Source: Pelagimonas varians
GTDB lineage: Bacteria > Pseudomonadota > Alphaproteobacteria > Rhodobacterales > Rhodobacteraceae
Direction of reading: 5' to 3'
Assembly: GCF_003208435.1 (NCBI RefSeq)
Contig: NZ_QKMF01000022.1
Coordinates: 1 to 64,000 of the forward strand
Length of the DNA: 64,000 nt
The position numbers and the translations under genes are program-made. Positions within the stretch are counted from its first letter, which is position 1. Every line of letters begins with the position of its first letter. The notes beneath the pieces are model-generated. The model made no database searches and had not been told where the DNA came from. It saw only the letters and a list, made by a program, of their open reading frames with translations. Below, piece by piece: positions 52,604 to 62,472 of the stretch.

Positions 52604-53086
52604 ATGCTGAAACGCTTTGAAAATATGTTGCTGGGGCTTGCGGCCCTGGCAGTGTTGGCGATGGGGGCAATGATCACGTTGAACGTGGTCTTGCGCCTCT
52701 TCGGCACATCTTTGCCCGACAGTGTTGTACTGGTCCGCGAGCTGATGGTGGCTGGCATTTTGCTGCCATTGGCGGCGGTCACGGCAGCGCGGGCACATGT
52801 CTGTGTCGAAGTCCTGACCAATCGGCTGCCTGACCGCGTGACGCAGTTCCTGATTTTGATCGGTTGGTTCATAGGGTTGATTGCCTTTGCGCCGATGGTC
52901 TTTGCCGGTTGGCGCGAACTGAGCGCGACTTGGAGCAGTGGCAGCTTTTTCTTTGGCGATTTGTCTTTGCCGAAATGGCCGGGACGTTTGATTTTCTTTG
53001 TGGCGATGGTGGCCTTTTGGCTGCGGCTGTTGCTGGTTTTCAAGACAGATGCGCAGGCCTTCCTGCGCGGTGAAAAGGCGGAATAA
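52604..53086 (+). CDS. dctQ: TRAP transporter small membrane subunit (DctQ)
   Basis: This 160-residue protein with four membrane helices has LRLFGTSLPDSVVLVRELMV and AAVTAARAHVCVEVLTNRLP, typical of DctQ. It bridges the large permease and the receptor. It lies 15 bases after dctP and its stop touches the dctM start. Confidence 0.9.
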   Translation: MLKRFENMLLGLAALAVLAMGAMITLNVVLRLFGTSLPDSVVLVRELMVAGILLPLAAVTAARAHVCVEVLTNRLPDRVTQFLILIGWFIGLIAFAPMVFAGWRELSATWSSGSFFFGDLSLPKWPGRLIFFVAMVAFWLRLLLVFKTDAQAFLRGEKAE

Positions 53087-54424
53087 ATGGACGGAGCAAC
53101 CATTGGCCTGATCGCCTTTGCGGCGGTGTTGGGAATGTTGGCGATACGGGTGCCGATTGCCTTTGCCTTGGCCAGCGCATCAACCTTGGGGACGTTTTTC
53201 ATTTTTGCCACCCGCACGGGGGCCTTTGCGCCCGAACGTGCGGTGCGGCCCACGACATCCCTGGTATTCTCAAATGCCTTTGATCTGGTTCACAACTATA
53301 ACTTGTCGATGATCCCGCTTTTTGTTGCCTTGGGCCATATTGCCTACCGAGCGGGGATCACGACAAATATCTATGAGGCGGCCAAGGTCTGGCTGACCAA
53401 TCTGCGCGGCGGTGTTGCTATGGCCTCGATCGTCGGGTGTGGCGGTTTTTCTGCCATCACCGGCAGCTCGATCGCCTGCGCATCAACTATGGGCCGGATC
53501 TGCACGCCAGAGATGCTGCGCATGGGCTATGACAACCGCTTGGCGACGGCCTCGGTGGCTGCGGGCGGCACGCTTGGGTCCCTGATTCCGCCGTCGGTAT
53601 TGTTCATAATCTACGGTATTTTCACCGAGACATCGGTGTCAAAATTGTTCCTCGCCGGCGTTCTTCCGGGTTTGCTGACACTTGCGGGCTTTGTGCTGGT
53701 GGTGGCTGTCTGGGTGCGCCACGATCCCAAAATCGCACCTGATTCCGGCCTGACTTACAGCCGCGCCGAACGGCTTCAGGCGGCAGTCAAAGCATGGCCG
53801 GCTTTCTTGTTGTTTGCAGTCATCGTCGGGGGTATTTACGGCGGCATCTTTACCGCGACAGAAGCCGCAGCCGTTTCAGTCAGCTTCGCAATCCTCATCG
53901 GTTTTCTGCAAAGGCAATTGACGCTGCAGTCACTTTGGGAATCGCTCAAGGAAACCTGCATTCAAACAGCGGGCATTTTCATTATCGCCGCCAGCGCCAA
54001 GATTTTTGTCGCCTTTATCGCCCTGACCGGCGTTGCCCCGAAACTGGTTGGCATGGTGACCGAAGCAGAACTGTCAGTGGTTGCGCTGATGGCCGCGATT
54101 GCGGTTATCTACTTGCTGCTGGGTATGTTCCTTGATCCCATCGGCATCATGGTGCTGACCCTGCCACTGATTGTTCCACTGGTCGAAGGCTACGGACTTG
54201 ATCTGATCTGGTTCGGTGTAGTGATCATCAAGCTGTTGGAAATCGGGCTTATTACGCCGCCGGTGGGGCTGAATGTGTTTGTCATCGCCGGGGTGGTCGG
54301 AAAAGAGGCCCCGCTGGACCGGATATTTGCCGGGGTTGCGCGGTTTTTGTCAGTGGATTTGATTGTGCTTTTGCTCATCATGTCATTTCCGATAATTTCG
54401 CTGCTTTTACCGACCAGCATGTAA
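53087..54424 (+). CDS. dctM: TRAP transporter large permease (DctM)
   Basis: This 445-residue protein has about 12 membrane helices and forms the sodium-driven permease. Characteristic segments are IPLFVALGHIAYRAGITTNI, AGGTLGSLIPPSVLFIIYGI and LGMFLDPIGIMVLTLPLIVP with the following VEGYGLDLIWFGVVIIKLLE. The start follows dctQ directly. The IclR gene follows after seven bases. Confidence 0.94.
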   Translation: MDGATIGLIAFAAVLGMLAIRVPIAFALASASTLGTFFIFATRTGAFAPERAVRPTTSLVFSNAFDLVHNYNLSMIPLFVALGHIAYRAGITTNIYEAAKVWLTNLRGGVAMASIVGCGGFSAITGSSIACASTMGRICTPEMLRMGYDNRLATASVAAGGTLGSLIPPSVLFIIYGIFTETSVSKLFLAGVLPGLLTLAGFVLVVAVWVRHDPKIAPDSGLTYSRAERLQAAVKAWPAFLLFAVIVGGIYGGIFTATEAAAVSVSFAILIGFLQRQLTLQSLWESLKETCIQTAGIFIIAASAKIFVAFIALTGVAPKLVGMVTEAELSVVALMAAIAVIYLLLGMFLDPIGIMVLTLPLIVPLVEGYGLDLIWFGVVIIKLLEIGLITPPVGLNVFVIAGVVGKEAPLDRIFAGVARFLSVDLIVLLLIMSFPIISLLLPTSM

Positions 54425-54431
54425 GGGGCGC

Positions 54432-55196
54432 ATGATGACTGACCGAAAATTTGCCAACACTCTGGCACGGGGCCTGTCGGTTTTGCGCGCCTTTCGCATC
54501 AGCGATGACGGGCTAAGCCACAGCCAGATTGTGGAACGGACAGGCCTGTCGCCTGCCACGATTACGCGGTTGACCTATACGTTGAAGGAATTGGGATACC
54601 TGAGCCAGAACGGTAATTTATTGCGGCTTGGCCCGTCAGCTTTGGCTCTGGCCAGTGTTGCACAGACTTCGACCTCCTTTTTGGATCTGGCAGAGGCGCC
54701 GATGCAAGAGCTGGCCAACCAGACGCAGACGCTGGTGTTGATGGCGGTGCGCGATGGGGGATCGATGACCTTGGTGCGCACATGGCGGCCGCGCAATGCG
54801 GGTTCCATTTGGCTTGAGACAGGCAATCGGGTGCCTATGGCGCGGTCTTCGACGGGGCAGGGTTTCTTGGCAGGCCTTAGCGAAGGTCGTTTTGCCGCGA
54901 TGGATCCGGACGAAGAGCTGATCCAGCAACGCAAAGACGCCCATGCCCAACTTGCGGCGCAGGGCTTTGTCTTTGTGCAAGGAGAGGCGCGTTTTTCCCA
55001 AACCATCAATGCTGTGTCACGCCCGTTTTTCGCCAGCGATTTGGGTGAACCGGTGGTCTTTGGTTGCGGAGCCACGCCGGCAGAACTGACAGATGAGCGC
55101 ATTTTGGCAGAGGTTGGACCGATGCTGCGCGATGCGATGCGCGATTTAGAACTGAAAACCGGCGGCCGCAGGGCGCTGGACCAATTGAGAACATAG
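54432..55196 (+). CDS. IclR-family transcriptional regulator
   Basis: This 254-residue regulator has an N-terminal winged helix (GLSHSQIVERTGLSPATITR) and a C-terminal effector domain (LAEAPMQELANQTQTLVLMA and RSSTGQGFLAGLSEGRFAAM). It lies between the transporter and the enzymes and so is expected to sense the substrate or its CoA ester. IclR proteins often act as local repressors; overlapping palindromes at 51505-51528 are the candidate target. GGGGCGC stands before the two adjacent start ATGs. Confidence 0.92.
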   Translation: MMTDRKFANTLARGLSVLRAFRISDDGLSHSQIVERTGLSPATITRLTYTLKELGYLSQNGNLLRLGPSALALASVAQTSTSFLDLAEAPMQELANQTQTLVLMAVRDGGSMTLVRTWRPRNAGSIWLETGNRVPMARSSTGQGFLAGLSEGRFAAMDPDEELIQQRKDAHAQLAAQGFVFVQGEARFSQTINAVSRPFFASDLGEPVVFGCGATPAELTDERILAEVGPMLRDAMRDLELKTGGRRALDQLRT

Positions 55197-55207
55197 AAAA
55201 GAACGAC

Positions 55208-57289
55208 ATGACCATTCATTTCGAAATGCACGATGACATTGCGGTTCTGGCAGCGGACAATCCGCCGGTGAACGCATTGGGGTGGGCTGTACGGCAAGGC
55301 CTCCTTGATGGCATCACCCGCGCACAGGCCGAAGGGGCCAAGGCGATTGTCATCTACGGACGCGGCCGAACGTGGTTCGCGGGGGCCGATATCCGCGAAT
55401 TTGGCAAACCCTTGCAAGAACCAAGCCTGCCGGGCCTGTGCAATTTGGTAGAGGCCTGCAAAATTCCTGTGATTGCGGCAATGCACGGCACAGCGCTGGG
55501 CGGCGGGCTTGAGATCGCTTTGGGCTGTCACTATCGCATTGCAGTTCCGACGGCCAAAATGGGTTTTCCAGAGGTGCATTTGGGTTTGTTGCCGGGGGCA
55601 GGCGGCACCCAGCGTTTGCCGCGTGTCACTGGCTATGAACAAGCTATTTCACTGATCACTTCAGGCCGTCCCATTGGTGCTGCCAAGGCTCTGGATCTTG
55701 GGTTGGTCGATAAGGTCGAGGCGGGTGAGCCACTGGCCTTGGGGCTTGCCTATGCCCGCGAACTGCTGGCGCAAGGGGCCGGACCACGTCCGGTCAGCCA
55801 GATGCCTGCCCCGGAGGCCATCGATTTTGACGCGGCCAAGGCGGCCGTGGCGAAAAAAGCGCGCGGCCAGCTGTCACCGGTGGTGGCGGTTGAGGCCATC
55901 GAAGCCTCGTCCAAATTGGCGTTTGCCGAAGGGTTGGCCGAAGAGCGGCGGCTGTTCATGTCTTTGATGGAAACCGATCAGCGCCAAGGCATGATCCACG
56001 CCTTCTTTAGTGAACGGCAGGTCAGCAAGCAGCCCGATCTCGCGGGGGTATCCCCACGTGATATCAACAGTATGGGGGTGATCGGCGGCGGTACAATGGG
56101 GGCTGGCATTGCCACTGCTGCGCTTTTGGCCGGTCTGTCTGTGGTCTTGATCGAGATGACGGATGACGGAGCGAAAGCTGCCAAAGCGCGCATCGCCAGC
56201 AATTTGGCTGGCGCTTTGAAACGCGGCAAAATTGATCAAGCCAAACATGACGCGATCTTGAACGAGGCGCTAACCTGCGCAACAGATTATGCCGCTTTGG
56301 GCGAGGCTGATTTAATCATCGAAGCTGTCTTCGAAGATATGGATGTCAAAAAGCAGGTTTTCGCCAAACTGGATGCCGTTGCGAAACCGGGGGCGATTTT
56401 GGCGTCCAACACATCCTATCTAAATCTGGATGAAATCGCGACTACCACGTCGCGGCCCGCCGATGTCATTGGTTTGCACTTCTTTAGTCCCGCCCATGTC
56501 ATGAAACTGCTCGAAGTGGTGGTGGGCGCGCAAACTGCGCCAGAGGTCATCGCCAGCGGGTTTGCATTGGGCAAGCGGCTTGGCAAAACTTCGGTTCGGT
56601 CCGGTGTCTGTGACGGATTTATCGGCAACCGGATGATGTTCACCTATCGAACCTGTGCCGATCACATGGTGCTGGACGGGGCGACGCCGTATCAGATCGA
56701 TCGTGTGCTCGAAGAGTTCGGGTTTGCCATGGGGCTTTTTGCGGTGGGCGATCTGGCTGGACTGGATATCGGCTGGGCCAATCGCAAACGCCTTGCACCG
56801 TTGCGCGATCCACAAGAAAGGGTGCCGACCTATGCCGACAAGCTGTGCGAGGCCGGGCATTATGGGCAAAAAACCGGACGTGGCTATTACATTTACGAAG
56901 GCCGCGCCAAGGTTGAAAACCCGGATGTCATGCCTTTGGTCGAGGCTGAGCGCTTGGAGCTGGGCATCACACCGCGCAGCTTTTCGGATGCCGAGATTTT
57001 GCGCCGGTACATGGCGGCCATGGTCAATGAGGCGGCCAAGATTGTCGGAGAGGGCATCGCCCGCCGTCCCTTGGACGTCGATATGGTCTCGCTCATGGGA
57101 TACGGGTTTCCGCGCTACAATGGCGGGCCGTTGAAATGGGCCGATCTGCAAGGCTTGCCCGCGCTTTTGGACGATATCAAATCCTACGCAAAGGAAGATG
57201 CGTTCTTTTGGACACCTGCGCCTTTGCTGGAGCAACTGGTCGCACAAGGCCGCACATTTGACGATCTGAACAAGGAAGCCGCGCAATGA
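55208..57289 (+). CDS. Bifunctional enoyl-CoA hydratase / 3-hydroxyacyl-CoA dehydrogenase (PimF/FadJ-like)
   Basis: This 693-residue fusion combines two beta-oxidation steps. The crotonase half has both hydratase glutamates, E102 in GGGLEIALG and E122 in [16 protein letters not shown]. The dehydrogenase half begins at about 288 with the NAD loop [10 protein letters not shown] and has [29 protein letters not shown] and [11 protein letters not shown]. It lies 11 bases after iclR and its stop overlaps the thiolase start. PimF of Rhodopseudomonas palustris has the same fusion. Confidence 0.94.
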   Translation: MTIHFEMHDDIAVLAADNPPVNALGWAVRQGLLDGITRAQAEGAKAIVIYGRGRTWFAGADIREFGKPLQEPSLPGLCNLVEACKIPVIAAMHGTALGGGLEIALGCHYRIAVPTAKMGFPEVHLGLLPGAGGTQRLPRVTGYEQAISLITSGRPIGAAKALDLGLVDKVEAGEPLALGLAYARELLAQGAGPRPVSQMPAPEAIDFDAAKAAVAKKARGQLSPVVAVEAIEASSKLAFAEGLAEERRLFMSLMETDQRQGMIHAFFSERQVSKQPDLAGVSPRDINSMGVIGGGTMGAGIATAALLAGLSVVLIEMTDDGAKAAKARIASNLAGALKRGKIDQAKHDAILNEALTCATDYAALGEADLIIEAVFEDMDVKKQVFAKLDAVAKPGAILASNTSYLNLDEIATTTSRPADVIGLHFFSPAHVMKLLEVVVGAQTAPEVIASGFALGKRLGKTSVRSGVCDGFIGNRMMFTYRTCADHMVLDGATPYQIDRVLEEFGFAMGLFAVGDLAGLDIGWANRKRLAPLRDPQERVPTYADKLCEAGHYGQKTGRGYYIYEGRAKVENPDVMPLVEAERLELGITPRSFSDAEILRRYMAAMVNEAAKIVGEGIARRPLDVDMVSLMGYGFPRYNGGPLKWADLQGLPALLDDIKSYAKEDAFFWTPAPLLEQLVAQGRTFDDLNKEAAQ

Positions 57290-58458
57290 AACAGGCCGTG
57301 ATTGTAGATGCGGGCCGGACCGGTCTGGCGAAATCCTTTCGGGGATCGTTTAACCAGACACATGGGGCGACGATGACCGCGCATGTCATTGCGGGTCTTA
57401 TGGCCCGCACAGGGCTAGCGGCTGATGCCATCGAAGATGTGGTCATCGGATGCGGTTACCCAGAGGCCGAAACAGGCGGCAACATCGCCCGTCAGGCTGG
57501 ATTTCTGGCGGGGCTTGATAAATCCTCGGCCGGGCAAACGGTCAGCCGGTTTTGCGCGTCAGGTTTGCAGGCGATTGCCACAGCCGCCAATGCAATTACT
57601 CAAGACGGGGCCGGTGCCCAGGTGGCTGGCGGCGTGGAAAGCATCAGCTTGATCCAGCCAAAAATCCGCCGTGTGCCAGAGCCGACCTTGATGGCGAAAA
57701 TGCCCGAAGTGTATCATTCGATGATCGAAACGGCCAATTTGGTGGGCGCGCGGTATAACGTCAGCCGCGAAGACCAAGACGCCTTTAGCCTTGTGTCGCA
57801 GCAGCGGATTGCAGCGGCGCAAGAGGCAGGGGTGTTTGCCAATGAAATCTTGCCGATGCAGACGGTTATGGCCGTCAAAGACCGCGCGACCGGTGAGGTG
57901 TCGCAAGTCGATGCCACCGTTGACCGCGATGAATGCAACCGTCCCGGCACCACTTTGGAGGGCTTGTCGGGGCTTAAGCCTGTGATTGAGGGCGGCTGCG
58001 TCACGGCGGGCAATGCATCGCAACTGTCGGATGGGGCCGCTGCCTTGATTTTGATGGAGGCCTCAGAGGCCGAGGCGCGAGGATTGAACCCTTTGGGCGC
58101 GTTCAAAGGCTTTGCCGTCGCGGGCTGCGGGCCCGAAGAAATGGGCATTGGTCCTGTGTTTGCAGTGCCGCGTTTGCTGGAACGGCACGGGCTAAGAGTC
58201 GATGACATCGACCTGTGGGAAATCAACGAGGCCTTTGCCTCTCAGGCGCTGTATTGCCAACGCACCCTTGGAATTGATCCGGCAAAATTGAACGTCAACG
58301 GCGGGTCCATCGCGATTGGACACCCGTTTGGCATGACGGGCGCGCGGCTTGCCGGGCATCTGTTGCACGAAGGCCAGCGGCGCGGGGCAAAGCTGGGCGT
58401 TGTGTCGATGTGTATTGCGGGCGGCATGGGTGCTGCTGGCCTGTTTGAAATCTACTGA
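57286..58458 (+). CDS. Acetyl-CoA acyltransferase (thiolase, PimB-like)
   Basis: This 390-residue thiolase cleaves 3-ketoacyl-CoA with CoA. The nucleophile C90 is in SRFCASGLQAIATA. The second active-site block is NVNGGSIAIGHPFGMTGARL and the last is SMCIAGGMGAAGLFEIY, which holds the base cysteine. The ATG overlaps the stop of the fused gene (ATGA). It is the last step of each chain-shortening cycle in this operon. Confidence 0.95.
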   Translation: MKQAVIVDAGRTGLAKSFRGSFNQTHGATMTAHVIAGLMARTGLAADAIEDVVIGCGYPEAETGGNIARQAGFLAGLDKSSAGQTVSRFCASGLQAIATAANAITQDGAGAQVAGGVESISLIQPKIRRVPEPTLMAKMPEVYHSMIETANLVGARYNVSREDQDAFSLVSQQRIAAAQEAGVFANEILPMQTVMAVKDRATGEVSQVDATVDRDECNRPGTTLEGLSGLKPVIEGGCVTAGNASQLSDGAAALILMEASEAEARGLNPLGAFKGFAVAGCGPEEMGIGPVFAVPRLLERHGLRVDDIDLWEINEAFASQALYCQRTLGIDPAKLNVNGGSIAIGHPFGMTGARLAGHLLHEGQRRGAKLGVVSMCIAGGMGAAGLFEIY

Positions 58459-58470
58459 GGAGAGCGGAAA

Positions 58471-59667
58471 ATGGACCTGAATTTTACCGCTGAAGACCAC
58501 GCATTTCGCGCAGAGGTCAAAGCCTTTCTGGCGGAAAAGCTCCCCGCCGCTTTGGCGGACAAGGTGCGCCTGAACCAAGGTCTGAGCAAGGAAGACCATG
58601 ACTTCTGGCACAGCCAGTTGAATGCGCGCGGCTGGTTGGCGACCAATTGGCCCAAACGCTTTGGCGGGGCGGAATGGGGCACCGTGCAGCGCCACATTTA
58701 TGAAGAAGAATGCGCCTTGGCCCATGCGCCGCGTGTGGTGCCCTTTGGTTTGGCAATGCTTGGCCCCGTGCTGCAAAAATTCGGGTCCGAGGCGCAGCAA
58801 GCCCATTGGTTGCCGCGCATCCTGAACGGTCAGGACTGGTGGTGTCAGGGCTATTCGGAACCGGGTGCAGGCAGTGATCTGGCAGCGTTGCAAACCCGCG
58901 CCCTGCGCGACGGAGACCACTATGTCGTGAATGGTCAAAAGACGTGGACTACGCTGGGCCAACACGCAAACATGATCTTCTGCCTTGTGCGCACCGATCC
59001 GGATGCCAAAAAGCAAGAAGGCATTTCGTTCTTGTTGATCGATATGGACACCCCTGGAATCGAAGTGCGCCCGATCACACTGATCGACGGCGGGGTCGAG
59101 GTGAACGAGGTCTGGTTCACCGATGTCCGCGTGCCTGTGGAAAATCTGGTTGGCGCAGAAAACAAAGGCTGGACCTATGCCAAATACCTGCTGACGCATG
59201 AGCGCACGAATATTGCCGGTGTCGGCTTTAGCCGTGCAGGTTTGGATACGGTGAAGCGGATCGCCATCCGCGCGCGGTCTGGCGGCAGGCCGCTGATTGA
59301 AAACCCGCATTTCGCGGCAAGGGTCGCGCAGGTCGAGATTGATTTGATGGCCATGTCGACCACGAATTTACGGATCGTGTCCAAAGCGGCTGCGGGCCAA
59401 GCGCCGGGGATCGAAAGCTCGCTTTTGAAAATCAAGGGCACGCAAATTCGTCAGGAAATCACCGATCTGGCCCGCCGTGCGGTGGGGCCACATGCGATGC
59501 CCTTTGCCTCGGACGGGGTGGATGGCAACGCACCGGTGCCCGACCCATTGGATGCTGGGGCCGTTGCGGCCAGCTATTTCAACAACCGCAAACTGTCGAT
59601 CTTTGGCGGATCAAACGAAATCCAGCGCGAGATCTACGCCAAACAAATGATGAGGGACGCGAAATGA
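58471..59667 (+). CDS. Acyl-CoA dehydrogenase, PimC-like large subunit
   Basis: This 398-residue acyl-CoA dehydrogenase introduces the 2,3 double bond with FAD. It has GYSEPGAGSDLAALQTRALR, NGQKTWTTLGQHANMIFCLV and FFDDVRV-like VNEVWFTDVRVPVENLVGAE, and near the C terminus KLSIFGGSNEIQREIYAKQM. The family resembles the large subunit of pimeloyl-CoA dehydrogenase. It is paired with the next gene by a four-base overlap, as pimC-pimD are. It may also belong to steroid or terpenoid degradation families, which share this type. Confidence 0.92.
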   Translation: MDLNFTAEDHAFRAEVKAFLAEKLPAALADKVRLNQGLSKEDHDFWHSQLNARGWLATNWPKRFGGAEWGTVQRHIYEEECALAHAPRVVPFGLAMLGPVLQKFGSEAQQAHWLPRILNGQDWWCQGYSEPGAGSDLAALQTRALRDGDHYVVNGQKTWTTLGQHANMIFCLVRTDPDAKKQEGISFLLIDMDTPGIEVRPITLIDGGVEVNEVWFTDVRVPVENLVGAENKGWTYAKYLLTHERTNIAGVGFSRAGLDTVKRIAIRARSGGRPLIENPHFAARVAQVEIDLMAMSTTNLRIVSKAAAGQAPGIESSLLKIKGTQIRQEITDLARRAVGPHAMPFASDGVDGNAPVPDPLDAGAVAASYFNNRKLSIFGGSNEIQREIYAKQMMRDAK

Positions 59668-60707
59668 ATTTTGAGCTGACCGAAGAGCGGCAAATGCTGC
59701 AAGATAGCCTGCGCCGGTATCTGGCTGGTGCCTCGGGTGATGTCTGGGCCGGTTTGGCCGATCTTGGCGTTATCGGCGCTTTGTTCCCCGAAGAAAAAGG
59801 CGGCTATGGCGGCGCTGGGTTTGATCTGGCTGTGGTGTTCGAAGAACTGGGCCGCGCTGATCTGGACGTGCCGTTGATTGACAATGCACTGCTACCGGGG
59901 CTGCTGATGACGGCGGCCGGACAAGATGTCGAACCGCTGATCGCAGGCGGGCAAAAAATTGCAGTGGCACATGGCGAAACCGCAGCGCGGTATGATCTGA
60001 ACTGGGTGGAAACCCGCGCCGACGGGGATCTGCTGACCGGTGAAAAATGCGTTGTTGTTGGCGGCGAGGCGGCGGATGTGTTGATTGTCTCTGCCCGCCA
60101 TTCGGGCACGGCTGATGTACAAGACGGCATTGGCCTATGGCTCGTGGAGCGCGATGCGCCGGGGCTTCGGTTGCAGGGGTATGAAATCGCGCAAGGGGGC
60201 CGCGCAGCAGAGGTTTCGCTAACCGATACGCCGGGAACACCCTTGATGACTGAGGGGTATGCGGCGATCGTGCAGGCCATGGCCGCCGCGACCTTGGCGG
60301 AAATGGCGCAAACCTTGGGGGCCATGGATGTGGCAGTGGCCATGACCCAAGAGTATCTGACAACGCGCAAGCAGTTTGGTCGCCCGATTGGCAGCTTTCA
60401 GGCATTGTCGCACCGTTTGGTCGATGTGATGGTCGCCGTAGAACAGGCGCGGTCCATGGTTATATTGGCCGCCGCACACCTTGAGGCGGAAGAGCCGGTG
60501 CGAGGCCGTCATATTTCAGCCGCCAAGAACCTGATAGGGCGGTCTGGGCGGTTGGTGGCCGAGGAATGCATCCAGATGCACGGCGGCATCGGCATGACGG
60601 AAGAGTATGCGCTGGGCCGTTATGCAAAACGCATTGTTATGGCGGATCACCGTTTTGGCGATACCGATCATCATTTGGAACAGTTCATCGCACTGGGTGC
60701 CGCATGA
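59664..60707 (+). CDS. Acyl-CoA dehydrogenase, PimD-like small subunit
   Basis: This 347-residue acyl-CoA dehydrogenase is shorter than its neighbour, with FELTEERQMLQDSLRRYLAG at the N terminus and QMHGGIGMTEEYALGRYAKR near the end. The middle beta domain is abbreviated and less conserved than in standard enzymes. Together with the preceding gene it likely forms a heteromeric enzyme. The overlap with both neighbours (ATGA) shows tight coupling. Confidence 0.9.
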   Translation: MNFELTEERQMLQDSLRRYLAGASGDVWAGLADLGVIGALFPEEKGGYGGAGFDLAVVFEELGRADLDVPLIDNALLPGLLMTAAGQDVEPLIAGGQKIAVAHGETAARYDLNWVETRADGDLLTGEKCVVVGGEAADVLIVSARHSGTADVQDGIGLWLVERDAPGLRLQGYEIAQGGRAAEVSLTDTPGTPLMTEGYAAIVQAMAAATLAEMAQTLGAMDVAVAMTQEYLTTRKQFGRPIGSFQALSHRLVDVMVAVEQARSMVILAAAHLEAEEPVRGRHISAAKNLIGRSGRLVAEECIQMHGGIGMTEEYALGRYAKRIVMADHRFGDTDHHLEQFIALGAA

Positions 60708-61471
60708 CAGTGCGCCTTGAACGACAAGGCAGCAGCCTGATCGTGCATAATTCTACTGAAAAACGCGGGGCGATCACGCCTGACCTGTATCAAACGATTG
60801 CTGCGGCGATGGAACAAGCCCGCGCGCCGGATATTCGCTGTGTGATCCTGACCGGTGGCGATTTCTTTTGTGCAGGCGGCAATCTAAAGGTTCTGGCGAC
60901 ACGGGCTGCGCTTGCGCCACAAGAACGGCGGGCCAAGATCGAAATCTTGCATGATGTAATACGCGCCATGCACGCTTGTCCGGTGCCGATTATCGCCGCG
61001 GTCGAGGGCGGCGCGGCGGGGGCCGGCCTGTCTTTGACGCTGGCTTGCGATTTCATTGTGGCGTCCAGGGGCGCGCAATTCACCGCAGCCTATGTCAAAG
61101 CAGGGCTGACGCCGGACGGCGGGCTGACCCATGCTTTGTCGCGGTTGTTGCCGCGGCAAATGGCCATGCAGCTCTGTCTGATTGGCGGGGCCATCAGCGC
61201 TGAACAATTGCACGCGCTCGGCATTGTCTTCCAACTGAGCCCCATAGGGGAAACGCTGGGTGATGCGCATAAATTGGCGGAGCAACTTTCGCGTGGTCCG
61301 GCGCGCGCGCAGGCGCGCATCCGGCAATTACTGAACGAAGCGCAAGACACAACGCTTTCAGACCAGTTGGACCGTGAGGCTGCGTTTATGGCCGAGGCCC
61401 AAGGCGATTCCGAGGCGGCCATCGGCATTCAAGCCTTCATCGAAAAACGCAAGGCAGAGTTCCAGCTATGA
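60704..61471 (+). CDS. Crotonase-family protein, isomerase-like (lacks hydratase glutamates)
   Basis: This 255-residue crotonase has the oxyanion features (FFCAGGNLKVLATR and GGAAGAGLSL). The two glutamates of enoyl-CoA hydratases are absent: Ser110 stands at the first place and Tyr130 at the second by my alignment. An Asp is present at D138 in GLTPDGGLTH, as in PaaG and other enoyl-CoA isomerases. It may therefore move double bonds of unsaturated or ring-derived acyl-CoAs rather than hydrate them. It starts in the stop of the preceding gene. Confidence 0.88.
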   Translation: MTVRLERQGSSLIVHNSTEKRGAITPDLYQTIAAAMEQARAPDIRCVILTGGDFFCAGGNLKVLATRAALAPQERRAKIEILHDVIRAMHACPVPIIAAVEGGAAGAGLSLTLACDFIVASRGAQFTAAYVKAGLTPDGGLTHALSRLLPRQMAMQLCLIGGAISAEQLHALGIVFQLSPIGETLGDAHKLAEQLSRGPARAQARIRQLLNEAQDTTLSDQLDREAAFMAEAQGDSEAAIGIQAFIEKRKAEFQL

Positions 61472-62472
61472 CCATTCTTAACACTGAACTGACCCGTCGT
61501 TTCGGGCTGCGCTTGCCGGTGCTGGCAGGGGGGCTGATGTGGCTGGCTGACGCCGACTATGTTGCTGCGGCTGCCCATGCAGGGGCTTTGGGTTTTTTGA
61601 CCGCCGCCAGTTTTCCCGAGGATGACGCGCTGCGTGCAGAAATTGCCAGAGCACGGGCGCTTTGTGGCGGAAAACCATTTGGGGTTAACGTGTCGATGCT
61701 GCCAAAGCTGGTGCCGGGGGACCGCGCCGAAGCGGTATTTCGCATTTCCGCCGAAGAAGGGGTGACGGTGGTTGAAACCTCTGGGCGCAATCCTGAGCCC
61801 TACATGCCGTTGATACGCGAACTGGGGCTGGTGGTGATTCATAAGGTGCCGGCAGTGCGCTATGCGATCAAGGCGCAGTCGGTTGGTGTGGATATGGTCA
61901 CGATTGTCGGGGCAGAATGCGGCGGTCATCCCGGGATGGATATGGTCGGCAGCTTTGTGAATGCCGCGATGGCAGGCCGTGATTTGGATATTCCATTTAT
62001 CATTGGCGGCGGCGTCGGGCACGGATCGCAGATTGTTGCGGCATTGGCGATGGGGGCATCCGGCGTCGTGATGGGCACCCGCCTGTTGGTCGCTGAAGAG
62101 TTGAACGCACATCAAGATTACAAGCGGGCCATTGCCGAAGCGAGTGAGCGTGACACCGCGCTGACCATGTCATCGGTCCGCAACACGGTGCGCACACTTG
62201 CCAATGAAACAACCGCAGCGGTGACCAAAATGGAAACCGACAACCCGAATGTAACGATTGCGGAATTGATGCCTCTGGTTTCGGGTAAAATCGGACGCAA
62301 GGCCTATGAGACTGGCGATGTTTCACACGGGTTGTTGTCTGCGGGTCATGCCTTAGGCTTGACCAATGCGGTGACGCCGATGGCAGACATATTTGCCGAG
62401 CTGGAGCGGGAAGTGATGGTGTCGCTAGGGCGGCTGGATGGGGCAAGATCCCCAAGCGAAGAGGCGGCATGA
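61468..62472 (+). CDS. Nitronate monooxygenase-like flavoprotein (NPD family)
   Basis: This 334-residue FMN TIM-barrel protein of the 2-nitropropane dioxygenase/nitronate monooxygenase family has the catalytic-type His in GAECGGHPGMDMVGSF, IPFIIGGGVGHGSQIVAALA and GASGVVMGTRLLVAEE. Members oxidise nitronates or act as NAD(P)H-flavin oxidoreductases, and some reduce enoyl thioesters (FabK). Its place inside a beta-oxidation operon suggests reduction or oxidation of a pathway CoA ester; this is inference. Confidence 0.9.
   Translation: MTILNTELTRRFGLRLPVLAGGLMWLADADYVAAAAHAGALGFLTAASFPEDDALRAEIARARALCGGKPFGVNVSMLPKLVPGDRAEAVFRISAEEGVTVVETSGRNPEPYMPLIRELGLVVIHKVPAVRYAIKAQSVGVDMVTIVGAECGGHPGMDMVGSFVNAAMAGRDLDIPFIIGGGVGHGSQIVAALAMGASGVVMGTRLLVAEELNAHQDYKRAIAEASERDTALTMSSVRNTVRTLANETTAAVTKMETDNPNVTIAELMPLVSGKIGRKAYETGDVSHGLLSAGHALGLTNAVTPMADIFAELEREVMVSLGRLDGARSPSEEAA

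Noticed and set aside
54575-55642. Minus-strand open frame of about 355 codons over iclR and the fused gene
   Set aside because: Antisense to two good genes and low-complexity in composition.
58192-59310. Minus-strand open frame over the thiolase end and the first acyl-CoA dehydrogenase
   Set aside because: Shadow frame; no ribosome site or known motif.
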